The translations under genes were made by a program, and so were the position numbers. 44,100 nucleotides of DNA from an uncultured Spartobacteria bacterium (GTDB taxonomy: Bacteria; Verrucomicrobiota; Verrucomicrobiia; Chthoniobacterales; Chthoniobacteraceae): contig CAIURC010000008.1 in NCBI GenBank assembly GCA_903901425.1, positions 1-44,100 of the forward strand, read 5' to 3'. The notes beneath the pieces were generated by a model. That model was not told the DNA's origin. It saw only the letters and a list, made by a program, of their open reading frames with translations, and ran no database searches. Shown here in pieces: positions 1 through 8,058 of the stretch; position 1 is the first letter of the stretch; each line of letters starts with the position of its first letter.

Positions 1-2
1 CT

Positions 3-161
3 TGGGAGATTCAGTGGATTGTTCCCTTCTCGCAGAACTCGATTCTGAACCGGATCGGCACCGGCCTCAAAGCTGTACTCGGGATGGCAGTAGCATCAGG
101 AATGATCTGGTGGTTTCGAAGGAAACGACCGGGAGCAACTCGAAAATGCAAAAGCTTGTGA
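3..161 (+). CDS. C-terminal end of an unidentified membrane protein (5' end outside window)
   Basis: An open frame enters from the left edge and ends at a TGA at 159-161, giving about 52 residues. They include a hydrophobic stretch (around LKAVLGMAVASGMIWW) followed at once by a basic cluster (FRRKRPG). That is the normal layout of a last membrane helix with a short positively charged cytoplasmic tail. I do not recognise the family. It does not look like the end of NuoC, the usual neighbour upstream of nuoD. The fragment is short enough that a chance open frame is possible. Confidence 0.4.
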   Translation, partial: WEIQWIVPFSQNSILNRIGTGLKAVLGMAVASGMIWWFRRKRPGATRKCKSL

Positions 162-173
162 ATTTTTTCACAA
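156..173. repeat. Inverted repeat TTGTGAA-TTTT-TTCACAA
   Basis: A perfect 7-base inverted repeat with a 4-base spacer overlaps the stop codon of the upstream fragment and lies about 65 bases before nuoD. The stem is AT-rich and has no GC core, so it is a poor intrinsic terminator. A dyad operator for the complex I operon is possible but unproven. Confidence 0.3.
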
Positions 174-237
174 ATTGCGCTTGCTCCGTTTCTTACCCGG
201 TCCCTAACGTCAGGTGCCCGCCGCACACGGGCTTCTC

Positions 238-1488
238 ATGGCCCTCTCCACACACGATTTCTCTGCCCCGGACACACTCGCCAAAGCCCACGCCGGCGCC
301 GAACAGGCCACCACCGATCTTCTCGGCGAAAAACTCGTCCTCAACATGGGGCCGTCCCACCCGGCAACCCATGGCGTGCTCCGCCTGGTGCTGGAGATGG
401 ACGGTGAAATCATCACCAAAGCCACTCCGGACATCGGCTACCTGCACCGGGGCGATGAGAAGATCGCTGAAAACATGCATTACAACCAGTTCGTTCCCTA
501 CACGGACCGGTTGGATTACCTCGCGCCGCTGGCCAACAACGTGGCCTATGCTCTGGCGGTGGAAAAGCTCATGGGCTGGACGCTCCCGCCCCGGGGCCAA
601 GCGATCCGCGTGATTTGCTGTGAACTGGCCCGGATTTCCTCCCACCTGCTCGGCACTGGGTGCATGGCCATGGACACCGGGGCAATGACGGTGTTCCTGT
701 ATACATTTACGGAACGCGAAAAGATTTACAACCTGTGCGAAATGCTTTCCGGGGCACGGTTCACGACCAGTTACACCAGGGTCGGAGGCCAGACCCGGGA
801 CATTCCCGAAGGGTTCATTCCCGCGCTAAACCATTTCCTGGATGAACTGCCGGCAGTCATCGACGAGGTCGACAGCCTTCTGACTCGGAACCGGATCTTT
901 GTGGACCGGAGCCGGGACGTCGGGGTGATCACCCGGGAGCAGGCCATTGGTTTTGGGCTTTCCGGCCCGAACCTGCGGGCATCTGGCGTCGATCACGACC
1001 TGCGCAAGCGCCAACCGTACTTGGGGTACGAGACCTACGAATTTGAAGTCCCTATCGGTTCTGTGGGTGACTCCTATGACCGCTACCTGTGCCGCATGGA
1101 AGAGATGCGTCAGTCCGTCCGGATCCTCCGGCAAGTGGTGGCGAAACTTCCCGATGGTCCGATCAACGTCGAGGACTCCAAGAATTTTGCGCCGCCGAAG
1201 ACAACGGTTCTGACCAAGATGGAGGAACTCATCCATCACTTCATCCTGCACACGGAGGGGCCGGATGTGCCTGTGGGCGAGGTTTACTTTGGAGCGGAAA
1301 ACCCGAAGGGTGAACTGGGATTTTACATTCAGTCCAAGGGCGGCGGCACGCCGCACCGGATGAAGATCCGATCCCCCTCGTTTGTCAACCTGAGCGTCCT
1401 CCCCACGATTCTTCCGGGGCACATGATGAGTGACGTGGTCACCATCCTCGGGTCGCTCGACTTTGTGATGGGAGAATGCGATCGCTAA
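238..1488 (+). CDS. nuoD: NADH-quinone oxidoreductase subunit D (NuoD, 49 kDa subunit)
   Basis: This is the quinone-site subunit of the peripheral arm of complex I, about 416 residues from ATG 238. The NMGPSHPATHGVLR block and the YNQFVPYTDRLDY block carry the conserved His and Tyr that line the quinone headgroup site. The protein ends in the family's typical GECDR. The length matches a stand-alone NuoD and there is no NuoC domain. ATG 238 is preferred over an in-frame GTG at 214; neither has a clear Shine-Dalgarno sequence, and residue similarity starts well downstream of both. The 3' end overlaps the next gene by 13 bases. nuoA, nuoB and nuoC are not immediately upstream, so those subunits must be encoded elsewhere. 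Confidence 0.97.
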   Translation: MALSTHDFSAPDTLAKAHAGAEQATTDLLGEKLVLNMGPSHPATHGVLRLVLEMDGEIITKATPDIGYLHRGDEKIAENMHYNQFVPYTDRLDYLAPLANNVAYALAVEKLMGWTLPPRGQAIRVICCELARISSHLLGTGCMAMDTGAMTVFLYTFTEREKIYNLCEMLSGARFTTSYTRVGGQTRDIPEGFIPALNHFLDELPAVIDEVDSLLTRNRIFVDRSRDVGVITREQAIGFGLSGPNLRASGVDHDLRKRQPYLGYETYEFEVPIGSVGDSYDRYLCRMEEMRQSVRILRQVVAKLPDGPINVEDSKNFAPPKTTVLTKMEELIHHFILHTEGPDVPVGEVYFGAENPKGELGFYIQSKGGGTPHRMKIRSPSFVNLSVLPTILPGHMMSDVVTILGSLDFVMGECDR

Positions 1489-1841
1489 CCCCCATGCTGG
1501 TTGCAGCCGCTTCCCTTCCCGGGCTCAGCGCCTGTGATCGGCGAATCACCAATTCCAACATCGCGGTCGTCAACCGTGAGTTTGAACGGGGAGAAAAGGG
1601 GTCCGGCGGGGTCACGCCCAAGGAAGTGGAGTCCGTGCTTGGCCCGCCCAAGTCGGTGACCGTGAAGACCCTTTCCCTTGAGACCCAGAAGAAAGAGGTT
1701 GAGATCGTCCGTTACTATTACGAGCAGGATGGCCAGCTTTTGGAGCTGCACTTCCTCGACAACAAATTGATTTCCCGGATCCCTTCCTTGAACCCGCAAC
1801 AACCGGCAGCTGGAACCAAAACTCCGTCCCAAACCCCATGA
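1476..1841 (+). CDS. Small lipoprotein with BamE/SmpA-like domain, embedded in the nuo operon
   Basis: A 121-residue protein with a short basic start, a hydrophobic stretch and a lipobox ending LSAC, so it should be lipid-anchored at Cys20. The mature part (GVTPKEVESVLGPPKSV, then YYYEQDGQLLELHFLDNKLI) has the pattern of BamE/SmpA/OmlA-like small domains: an amphipathic 'T-x-x-E-V-x-x-x-L-G-x-P' helix followed by beta strands ending in 'F-x-D/N-x-x-L'. The tail is Pro/Gln/Thr-rich. It overlaps nuoD by 13 bases and its stop forms an ATGA with the nuoEF start, so it is very likely co-translated with complex I subunits. ATG 1476 supplies the Arg of the signal peptide; ATG 1494 is an alternative. 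A link to complex I is inferred from position only. Confidence 0.85.
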   Translation: MRSLTPMLVAAASLPGLSACDRRITNSNIAVVNREFERGEKGSGGVTPKEVESVLGPPKSVTVKTLSLETQKKEVEIVRYYYEQDGQLLELHFLDNKLISRIPSLNPQQPAAGTKTPSQTP

Positions 1842-3865
1842 CGATTCCGCCTGATCTTCTCGCCCGGATTGAAGAGGCCATCTCCCATTACCCGGTCTCC
1901 AAACGCAGCGCATCGCTTCCCCTGCTCCATCTCTGGCAGGAACACTTCGGATTTGTTTCCGACGAGGGCGTTTCATGGATCGCCAAAAAGTTGGATCTGG
2001 CGCCTATCAATGTGCTGGAACTGGTGACCTTTTACCCGATGTTCCGGAGGCAGCCTGCGGGCGCCACCCATATCCGGGTCTGCAGAACCCTCTCCTGCTC
2101 CATGGCAGGCAGTTACCAACTGCGGGATGAAATCGCTCGGGTGGCTGGGATCGATATCGACCGCTGGAAAAACGAGTTCTACGGACATCCCCACGGCGAC
2201 TCCTCCAAATCCCACTCTCCGGAGAAGCTGACCGGCCATGCCGTTCACAACTCCGGCCACGGCAACCCGGTGGCAGTGAGCGCCGATGGACGCTTTTCGG
2301 TCGAGTTTGTCGAGTGCTTGGCCAGTTGCGGCTCGGCGCCCGTCGTCATGGTGAACGACCTATTCAAGGAAAACGTGAGCCTGGCGGATGCTCCGAGTCT
2401 TCTAACCCTGAAACGTTCCGATGCCACGCTCCCCAAGGTGCGCCCGCCGCATCCCCGGGAAAAACGGGTGGTTTTCGCCAACATTGACCGGGAAGGCTGG
2501 ACCAACGACATCGAGTGCTATTTGGACCACGGGGGGTACGCCGACCTCAAGAAGGCGCTGAAGATGAAGCCCGAGGAGATTGTCAACGAGGTCAAGGCCA
2601 GCGGCCTCAGGGGCCGCGGCGGCGCCGGCTTTCCGACGGGGGTCAAATGGGGGTTCATCAAACATGGCGGCCCGAAACCGACCTACCTGATCTGCAACGC
2701 CGACGAATCCGAGCCCGGCACGTTCAAAGACCGCTACATCATCCACCAGGACCCCCACCAACTCCTGGAAGGCATGATCATTTCCTGTTACGCCGTCGGC
2801 GCCAAGCTTGCCTATCTCTACATTCGCGGTGAATTCCCCGAAGGCGCCCAGATCCTCGAACGCGCGCTCGCGGAGGCCAGGCGACGCGGTTTCCTTGGGA
2901 AAAACATTCTCGGTTCAGGTTTCGATTGCGAAATCTACGTGCACCGGGGCGCGGGCGCATACATTTGCGGTGAAGAAACCGGCCTGATCGAGTCGCTGGA
3001 GGGCAAACGCGCCTATCCCCGGATCAAGCCCCCGTATTTCCCGGCTGTCCTCGGCCTGTACCAGTGTCCGACCATCGTGAACAACGTCGAAACCCTGTGC
3101 GACGTGAAGCACATTGTCCGGATGGGCGGCGCGGAGTACGCCAAGATCGGGCGCCCAAACAACACCGGCACCCGGATCCTGTGTGTGAGCGGCGACGTTG
3201 TCCGGCCTGGATACTACGAGGTGGAGGTCGGGAGCCTGACCATGGGCGAACTCATCCACGAAGTGTGCGGCGGCCTCCGAGAAGGGCGCTCGCTCAAGGC
3301 GGTTATCCCGGGGGGATCCTCGGCCAAAGTCTTGCGCGCAGGCGAAAAATTCAAGGTCAAGGACCGGGAACTCGCGCTTGAAGACATCCCGATGGATTTC
3401 GACACGCTTGCTGCGTGCGGGTCGATGGCGGGGTCTGGAGGCGTGATCGTCATGGACGACTCTAGGGACATGGTCGAGACCCTCAACAACATCAACGAAT
3501 TCTACGCGCATGAGTCCTGCGGCCAGTGCACACCCTGCCGGGAAGGATCGCTCTGGATGAAAAAAATCACCGACCGACTCATTGCCGGAGGCGGTGTCAG
3601 TTCCGACCCCAAACTTCTCAAAAACGTGGCGGACAATATCGCCGGAAAAACCATCTGCGCCTTTGGGGAAGCGTGCTCCTGGCCCACCCAGAGTTTCCTC
3701 GCGAAATTCAGCGACGAATTCTCGGCACGCGCCGAAAAACCGCTTCCTCCCCCCATGCCTCCGGAGTACACGGCTGACGAACTGGCCTCCGGAAACCCAA
3801 TTCCTGCCGTGCCCGCCCCGCGCCACACTGGCCGCGAGTTCATGGCTCCGGCCGCCACCCGCTAG
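1838..3865 (+). CDS. nuoEF: Fused NADH-quinone oxidoreductase subunits E and F (NuoE-NuoF)
   Basis: A single 675-residue frame carries both electron-input subunits of complex I. Residues 1-190 are NuoE, a thioredoxin-like [2Fe-2S] domain with C82-x4-C87 and C160-x3-C164. Residues about 205-630 are NuoF. There, GRGGAGFPTG near 259-268 binds FMN, GAGAYICGEETG near 371-382 binds NADH, and C561, C564, C567 and C607 hold the [4Fe-4S] cluster. The tail from 633 is Pro-rich. The two NuoE cysteine pairs are 72 residues apart instead of about 35, because of a polar insertion at about 109-146 with six histidines. NuoE-F fusions are known in HoxF and FdsB-type diaphorases; here the fusion sits in a standard complex I operon. 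Translation is coupled to the lipoprotein gene by ATGA. Confidence 0.96.
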   Translation: MTIPPDLLARIEEAISHYPVSKRSASLPLLHLWQEHFGFVSDEGVSWIAKKLDLAPINVLELVTFYPMFRRQPAGATHIRVCRTLSCSMAGSYQLRDEIARVAGIDIDRWKNEFYGHPHGDSSKSHSPEKLTGHAVHNSGHGNPVAVSADGRFSVEFVECLASCGSAPVVMVNDLFKENVSLADAPSLLTLKRSDATLPKVRPPHPREKRVVFANIDREGWTNDIECYLDHGGYADLKKALKMKPEEIVNEVKASGLRGRGGAGFPTGVKWGFIKHGGPKPTYLICNADESEPGTFKDRYIIHQDPHQLLEGMIISCYAVGAKLAYLYIRGEFPEGAQILERALAEARRRGFLGKNILGSGFDCEIYVHRGAGAYICGEETGLIESLEGKRAYPRIKPPYFPAVLGLYQCPTIVNNVETLCDVKHIVRMGGAEYAKIGRPNNTGTRILCVSGDVVRPGYYEVEVGSLTMGELIHEVCGGLREGRSLKAVIPGGSSAKVLRAGEKFKVKDRELALEDIPMDFDTLAACGSMAGSGGVIVMDDSRDMVETLNNINEFYAHESCGQCTPCREGSLWMKKITDRLIAGGGVSSDPKLLKNVADNIAGKTICAFGEACSWPTQSFLAKFSDEFSARAEKPLPPPMPPEYTADELASGNPIPAVPAPRHTGREFMAPAATR

Positions 3866-3870
3866 ACCCG

Positions 3871-5532
3871 ATGAGCACTGCATCTCCCATCCCGATGGTC
3901 AACGTCCAGATCGACGGCACTTGGCTCCAGTTCCCCAAAGGCACCAAAGTCATTGAGGCCTGTTCTCAGGCCCAGAAGTTTGTGCCTCGGTATTGCTACC
4001 ACCCCAAGCTCAGCACCCCAGGCAACTGCCGGATGTGTCTGGTGGAAATCGGGATGCCGAAAATGTCTCCAGACCGGCAACCGGTTCTGGGTCCGGACGG
4101 CAAGCCGGAGATCGCATGGATTCCAAGGCCGCAGATTTCCTGTGCGCAGGAGGTGTCCGAGGGGATGGGCGTGCGGACGGACTCGGCGATGGTGCGCGAA
4201 TGCCGTCAGGGCGTGATGGAGTTTCTGCTAATCAACCATCCGCTCGACTGCCCAATTTGCGACCAGGCCGGCGAATGCCGTCTCCAAGAATTCTCCGTGG
4301 AATACGGTCAGGGCCAGTCCCGGTTCTTGGAGCGGAAGGTGAAGAAACCCAAGAACGTGGAACTCGGACCCCGGGTGACCTTGGACGCGGAGCGCTGCGT
4401 GCTTTGTTCCCGCTGCATCCGGTTCATGAAGGAAGTGGCCAAGGACGATGTCCTCGGTTTTGTAGATCGGGGCAGTTTCTCCACGATTGCATGTCATCCG
4501 GAGCGGACGCTCGACAGCAACTACTCGCTCAACACCGTGGATATCTGCCCGGTGGGCGCGCTGACTTCTACCGATTTCCGGTTCAAGATGCGGGTCTGGT
4601 TCCTGAAAGAAACCCGGACGATCGATGTGAACGACGGGTTGGGCTGCAACATCACCGTGGGCGCCCGTGAAAACAAGGTGCACAGGGTCACGCCCCGGGA
4701 AAACAACGACGTGAACGGCGTTTGGATCCCGGATTCGCATCGCCTGAATTTCAAGTACCTCACCGCCCCGGAGCGCATTACGGAGCCTCAGGTCAAGGGT
4801 CAGGCCGTGGATTGGCGCAGTGCGGTGGCGATTGCTGCAGATCTGATCCGCTCGATCCCCTCCTCCGCCGCAGCCGTCATTGGTTCTGCCCGGATGACCA
4901 ACGAGGAACTTTTCCTCTGCAAAAACCTCATCCAGACGCTGGGAGCAGGCGATCGGCACGATGTGGTCCCCCGGATTGGCGAACCGGACGGGATTTTGAT
5001 TCCCGCAGACCGCAACCCAAACACCACGGGCGCCGTGGCGCTCGGAGTGGCGGCACCCGAACCCGGTTCCAGACTTGCCTCGATTGCCGCCGGAGTCCGC
5101 TCCGGCCAGATCCGTCTGCTGGTCTGCTTTGAAGATGCCACCCTGCTGGGACTCACCGAATCTGAACTGGCGCGGTGCACGATCATCGCCACCGGCATTC
5201 TTCCCAACGCCACCACGCGTCAGGCAGCGGTTCTGTTTCCGTCGAGTGGCTCGTTTGAAAAGCGGGGTTCCATGATCAACATCCAGAACCGGCTCCAGCG
5301 CCTGAACCGTGCTGTGCAGGCTCCGGGCCAGTGTCGGGACGACTGGGAGATTCTCCGCGACCTTGCTGTGGCGCTGGGTTCCTCTCAGAAACCCTCCACT
5401 CTGGAAGAGGTCTTCGCGAAGATGGCCTCCGAACACCCCGCGTTTGCCGGGCTCAACCTCGGAAAGATCGGTGATCTCGGCATTCCGCTTGCAGGGATTT
5501 CCGCGGCACCGGCGACTGCAACCCTCAGCTAG
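3871..5532 (+). CDS. nuoG: NADH-quinone oxidoreductase subunit G (NuoG, 75 kDa subunit), short form
   Basis: NuoG relays electrons between NuoF and NuoI through several Fe-S clusters. Visible ligands are C42, C53, C56 and C91 for [2Fe-2S]; H123, C127, C130 and C136 for the His-Cys3 [4Fe-4S]; and C176, C179, C182 and C226 for the next [4Fe-4S]. In the following segment (RTIDVNDGLGCNITVG) only one cysteine, C259, remains, so the extra N7 cluster of some bacteria is absent. At 553 residues the molybdopterin-oxidoreductase-like C-terminal domain is much reduced compared with the roughly 780-910 residues of Thermus and E. coli. The gene starts five bases after the nuoEF stop with no obvious ribosome binding site. 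Confidence 0.95.
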   Translation: MSTASPIPMVNVQIDGTWLQFPKGTKVIEACSQAQKFVPRYCYHPKLSTPGNCRMCLVEIGMPKMSPDRQPVLGPDGKPEIAWIPRPQISCAQEVSEGMGVRTDSAMVRECRQGVMEFLLINHPLDCPICDQAGECRLQEFSVEYGQGQSRFLERKVKKPKNVELGPRVTLDAERCVLCSRCIRFMKEVAKDDVLGFVDRGSFSTIACHPERTLDSNYSLNTVDICPVGALTSTDFRFKMRVWFLKETRTIDVNDGLGCNITVGARENKVHRVTPRENNDVNGVWIPDSHRLNFKYLTAPERITEPQVKGQAVDWRSAVAIAADLIRSIPSSAAAVIGSARMTNEELFLCKNLIQTLGAGDRHDVVPRIGEPDGILIPADRNPNTTGAVALGVAAPEPGSRLASIAAGVRSGQIRLLVCFEDATLLGLTESELARCTIIATGILPNATTRQAAVLFPSSGSFEKRGSMINIQNRLQRLNRAVQAPGQCRDDWEILRDLAVALGSSQKPSTLEEVFAKMASEHPAFAGLNLGKIGDLGIPLAGISAAPATATLS

Positions 5533-5540
5533 GCGTTTTC

Positions 5541-6665
5541 ATGGACTTCCTGAATTCAATCCCTTGGTTCCTGATGGCCACCTCACTGGCCAAGACGATC
5601 TTCCTCGTGTTTCTGGTGGTGCTCCCGATGGTGAGCTACACGGTGTACGCGGAGCGCCGGGTGAGCGCCCTGATTCAAGACCGTCTGGGGCCGAACCGGA
5701 CCGGGTTCCCGCTGACACTTCTGGGCTTTAAGAAAGATTTCTCCCCGTTCCTTGGGGGGCTGGGCCAGCCGGTTGCAGATGCTGTCAAGTTCCTCCTCAA
5801 AGAGGATCTGACCCCTGGCCACGTCAACAAACCTTACTTCTGGCTTGCCCCGTGTTTGGCCATGATGCCCGCGTTGGTGACCCTCAGTGCCATCCCGTTC
5901 GGAAGCGAGTTCATGGGGGTCAAGATGGTGATTGCCGACATCAACGTCGGTCTCCTGTTCATGTTCGCCATTTCGAGCGTGGGCGTTTACGGGATCGTTC
6001 TGGCGGGCTGGGCCTCCAACTCAAAGTATCCGTTCCTCGGCGGAATCCGGAGCAGTTCCCAGATGATCAGCTACGAGCTGTGCATGGGGTTGAGCGCGGT
6101 CCCCGTCCTCCTCATCGCTGGGTCCACTGGACTCTCCAAAATTGTCGATTTCCAGGTCCGCGAAGGCTGGCTTCTGGCCCCGTTCACCGATGGAAACCTT
6201 TCCCTGCGCGAGCTCCTGCTTTGGGTTCCAGTCGGAGTCGCTTTCATCACATTCACCATTTCGATGTTTGCGGAAACCAACCGGCTTCCCTTCGACTTGC
6301 CGGAGTCTGAAACCGAGTTGGTTGCTGGGTACCACACCGAGTATTCCTCGATGAAGTTCGCGCTCTTCTTTCTGGGCGAATACACCGCCATGATCGCAGG
6401 CTCCGCTTTGATTGTGGTGCTGTTCCTGGGCGGGTGGCATGTTCCCTTCATGCCCGATGGCCGGGCCGGCTGGGTGTGGGGCCTGCTCAATATTGGCACC
6501 TTCTTTGCCAAAGTGGCCGGGCTCCTCTTCTTCTTCATCTGGGTGCGCTGGACACTCCCCCGGTTCCGCTACGACCAACTCATGAAACTGGGCTGGCTCT
6601 ACCTTTTTGAAATTGCGCTGGTCAATATTTTCCTCACCGCCGGAATCCTAGCCCTCTGCAAGTAA
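5541..6665 (+). CDS. nuoH: NADH-quinone oxidoreductase subunit H (NuoH, ND1)
   Basis: A 374-residue polytopic membrane protein of about eight helices that joins the peripheral arm to the membrane arm and forms part of the quinone chamber. Family signatures are AERRVSALIQDRLGPNRTG, GWASNSKYPFLGGIRSS and FAETNRLPFDLPESETELV followed by GYHTEYSSMKFALFFLGEY. The last block holds the acidic loop residues thought to couple quinone chemistry to proton pumping, and all are present. The gene follows nuoG after eight bases. Confidence 0.97.
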   Translation: MDFLNSIPWFLMATSLAKTIFLVFLVVLPMVSYTVYAERRVSALIQDRLGPNRTGFPLTLLGFKKDFSPFLGGLGQPVADAVKFLLKEDLTPGHVNKPYFWLAPCLAMMPALVTLSAIPFGSEFMGVKMVIADINVGLLFMFAISSVGVYGIVLAGWASNSKYPFLGGIRSSSQMISYELCMGLSAVPVLLIAGSTGLSKIVDFQVREGWLLAPFTDGNLSLRELLLWVPVGVAFITFTISMFAETNRLPFDLPESETELVAGYHTEYSSMKFALFFLGEYTAMIAGSALIVVLFLGGWHVPFMPDGRAGWVWGLLNIGTFFAKVAGLLFFFIWVRWTLPRFRYDQLMKLGWLYLFEIALVNIFLTAGILALCK

Positions 6666-6673
6666 CACGCGCC

Positions 6674-7204
6674 ATGGCATACACCGTCCCACGCCCCAAG
6701 CTGACCTTCGCGGAAAAGATCTACCTTCCCAGCATCGTGGCTGGGTTGGCCATCACCTGGAAACACCTCAAGAGGATGCTGACCGGCCAGACCAAGGTCG
6801 TCATGCAGTACCCGGAGGAAAAGTGGGACGCCCACATGCCCGAACACTACCGGGGCGCGCCCACCTTGGTGACGGATGAGCACGGCCGCGAACGCTGTGT
6901 GGCCTGTCAGCTCTGCGAGTTCATCTGTCCGCCGCGCGCCATCCGGATCACCCCGGGTGAACTGCCCACCGAAAGCGAGTTTTCTAAGGTGGAAAAATAC
7001 CCCGCCGGATTCGAAATCGACATGATCCGGTGCATCTATTGCGGGATGTGCGAGGAAGTCTGCCCGGAACAAGCGATCTTCCTCCGAAAAGACTACGCCA
7101 TTACAGGCACCTCGAGGGCTGAAATGCTCCACGACAAAACCAAGCTGTACGAAATGGGGGGCGTTTTTGACGGCCTCATCCACAAGTGGAACCCGGACAA
7201 GTAA
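6674..7204 (+). CDS. nuoI: NADH-quinone oxidoreductase subunit I (NuoI, TYKY subunit)
   Basis: A 176-residue ferredoxin-like subunit carrying two [4Fe-4S] clusters (N6a and N6b), which pass electrons to the final cluster in NuoB. The two motifs are CVACQLCEFICP and CIYCGMCEEVCP. The N-terminal amphipathic stretch (YLPSIVAGLAITWKHLKRM) is the usual membrane-surface anchor. The gene lies eight bases after nuoH. Nothing in it departs from the family. Confidence 0.97.
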   Translation: MAYTVPRPKLTFAEKIYLPSIVAGLAITWKHLKRMLTGQTKVVMQYPEEKWDAHMPEHYRGAPTLVTDEHGRERCVACQLCEFICPPRAIRITPGELPTESEFSKVEKYPAGFEIDMIRCIYCGMCEEVCPEQAIFLRKDYAITGTSRAEMLHDKTKLYEMGGVFDGLIHKWNPDK

Positions 7205-7226
7205 ACCCAGATAAACGCCTGCCTTC

Positions 7227-7730
7227 ATGTCTCCCTTTCTCTTCTGGTTTTTCGCGCTCCTGATGCTCGGCTTTGGCGTCAGCGTGGTGATCAACCGCAA
7301 CCCCGTGGCCAGCGCGCTGAGCTTGGTGGCCTCTTTTCTCTGCCTCGCAGCGCTCTTTGTCGGGCTCAACGCGTTCTTCATCGCGGTGATTCAGGTGCTG
7401 GTTTATGCGGGCGCCGTGATGGTGCTCTTCCTCTTCATCATCATGTTGCTCGACCTCAGGGCCGAACAGCGCCGCCGGTTCAACTTGGTGGCGCTCGGTG
7501 GGGGAACATTGGTCACCTTGGGCTTGGTGGCCGAATTGGCTTCGGTTCTGAACCGGTTTCCTCTCGGACGGAACCCATTTCCCCCGCTCCAAGGGTCGGC
7601 TGTTGACGACGTGCGCGAGGTTGGGATGACCCTTTTCTCCACCCACAACCTACCCTTCCAGATCACGGGCGTGTTGATTCTTGTGGCCACCATCGGCGTG
7701 GTCGTCCTTTCCAAACGGGAACTGAACTAA
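7227..7730 (+). CDS. nuoJ: NADH-quinone oxidoreductase subunit J (NuoJ, ND6)
   Basis: A 167-residue membrane subunit with about five helices. The YAGAVMVLFLFIIMLLDL segment contains the conserved helix with the pi-bulge that moves during turnover. The rest is hydrophobic with short loops, as usual for ND6-type proteins. The gene lies 22 bases after nuoI, and its TAA directly abuts the ATG of nuoK. Confidence 0.95.
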   Translation: MSPFLFWFFALLMLGFGVSVVINRNPVASALSLVASFLCLAALFVGLNAFFIAVIQVLVYAGAVMVLFLFIIMLLDLRAEQRRRFNLVALGGGTLVTLGLVAELASVLNRFPLGRNPFPPLQGSAVDDVREVGMTLFSTHNLPFQITGVLILVATIGVVVLSKRELN

Positions 7731-8054
7731 ATGAGCGTCACCCTCAATCACTACCTCTTTGCCAGCGGCATCTTGTTTGCCATCGGCTTCTCCGGAGTGC
7801 TGCTCCGGCGGAACATCCTCACCATCTTCATGTGCCTGGAGTTGATGCTCAACGCTGCGAACCTCTCGCTTGTGGCGTTTTCGCGCTTCAATGTTTCGCC
7901 GACGGGACTCCCCAACTACAACGCCCAGATCCTCGTGTTCTTCATCATCACCGTGGCAGCCGCGGAGGTCGCCGTGGGTCTGGCGATCATTGTCTCCCTG
8001 TTCAGGGCGCGGCAGACCACTCACGTCGAGGACGTCAACAGCCTCAAGTTCTAA
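7731..8054 (+). CDS. nuoK: NADH-quinone oxidoreductase subunit K (NuoK, ND4L)
   Basis: A 107-residue, three-helix membrane subunit of the proton channel next to NuoJ and NuoN. Both membrane glutamates important in the family are present: one in [16 protein letters not shown] and one in [18 protein letters not shown]. The start codon immediately follows the nuoJ stop with no spacer, so translation is probably coupled. Confidence 0.96.
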   Translation: MSVTLNHYLFASGILFAIGFSGVLLRRNILTIFMCLELMLNAANLSLVAFSRFNVSPTGLPNYNAQILVFFIITVAAAEVAVGLAIIVSLFRARQTTHVEDVNSLKF

Positions 8055-8058
8055 CCTC

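Noticed and set aside
2-613. A 203-residue + strand frame at the left edge
   Set aside because: It overlaps nuoD in another frame with Pro/Ser/Arg-rich sequence. The membrane-protein end in frame 3 is the more natural reading of the first 161 bases.
7870-8058. An earlier start for nuoL inside nuoK
   Set aside because: The added residues are Ser/Arg/Pro-rich shadow sequence of nuoK, and NuoL homology begins at ATG 8059.
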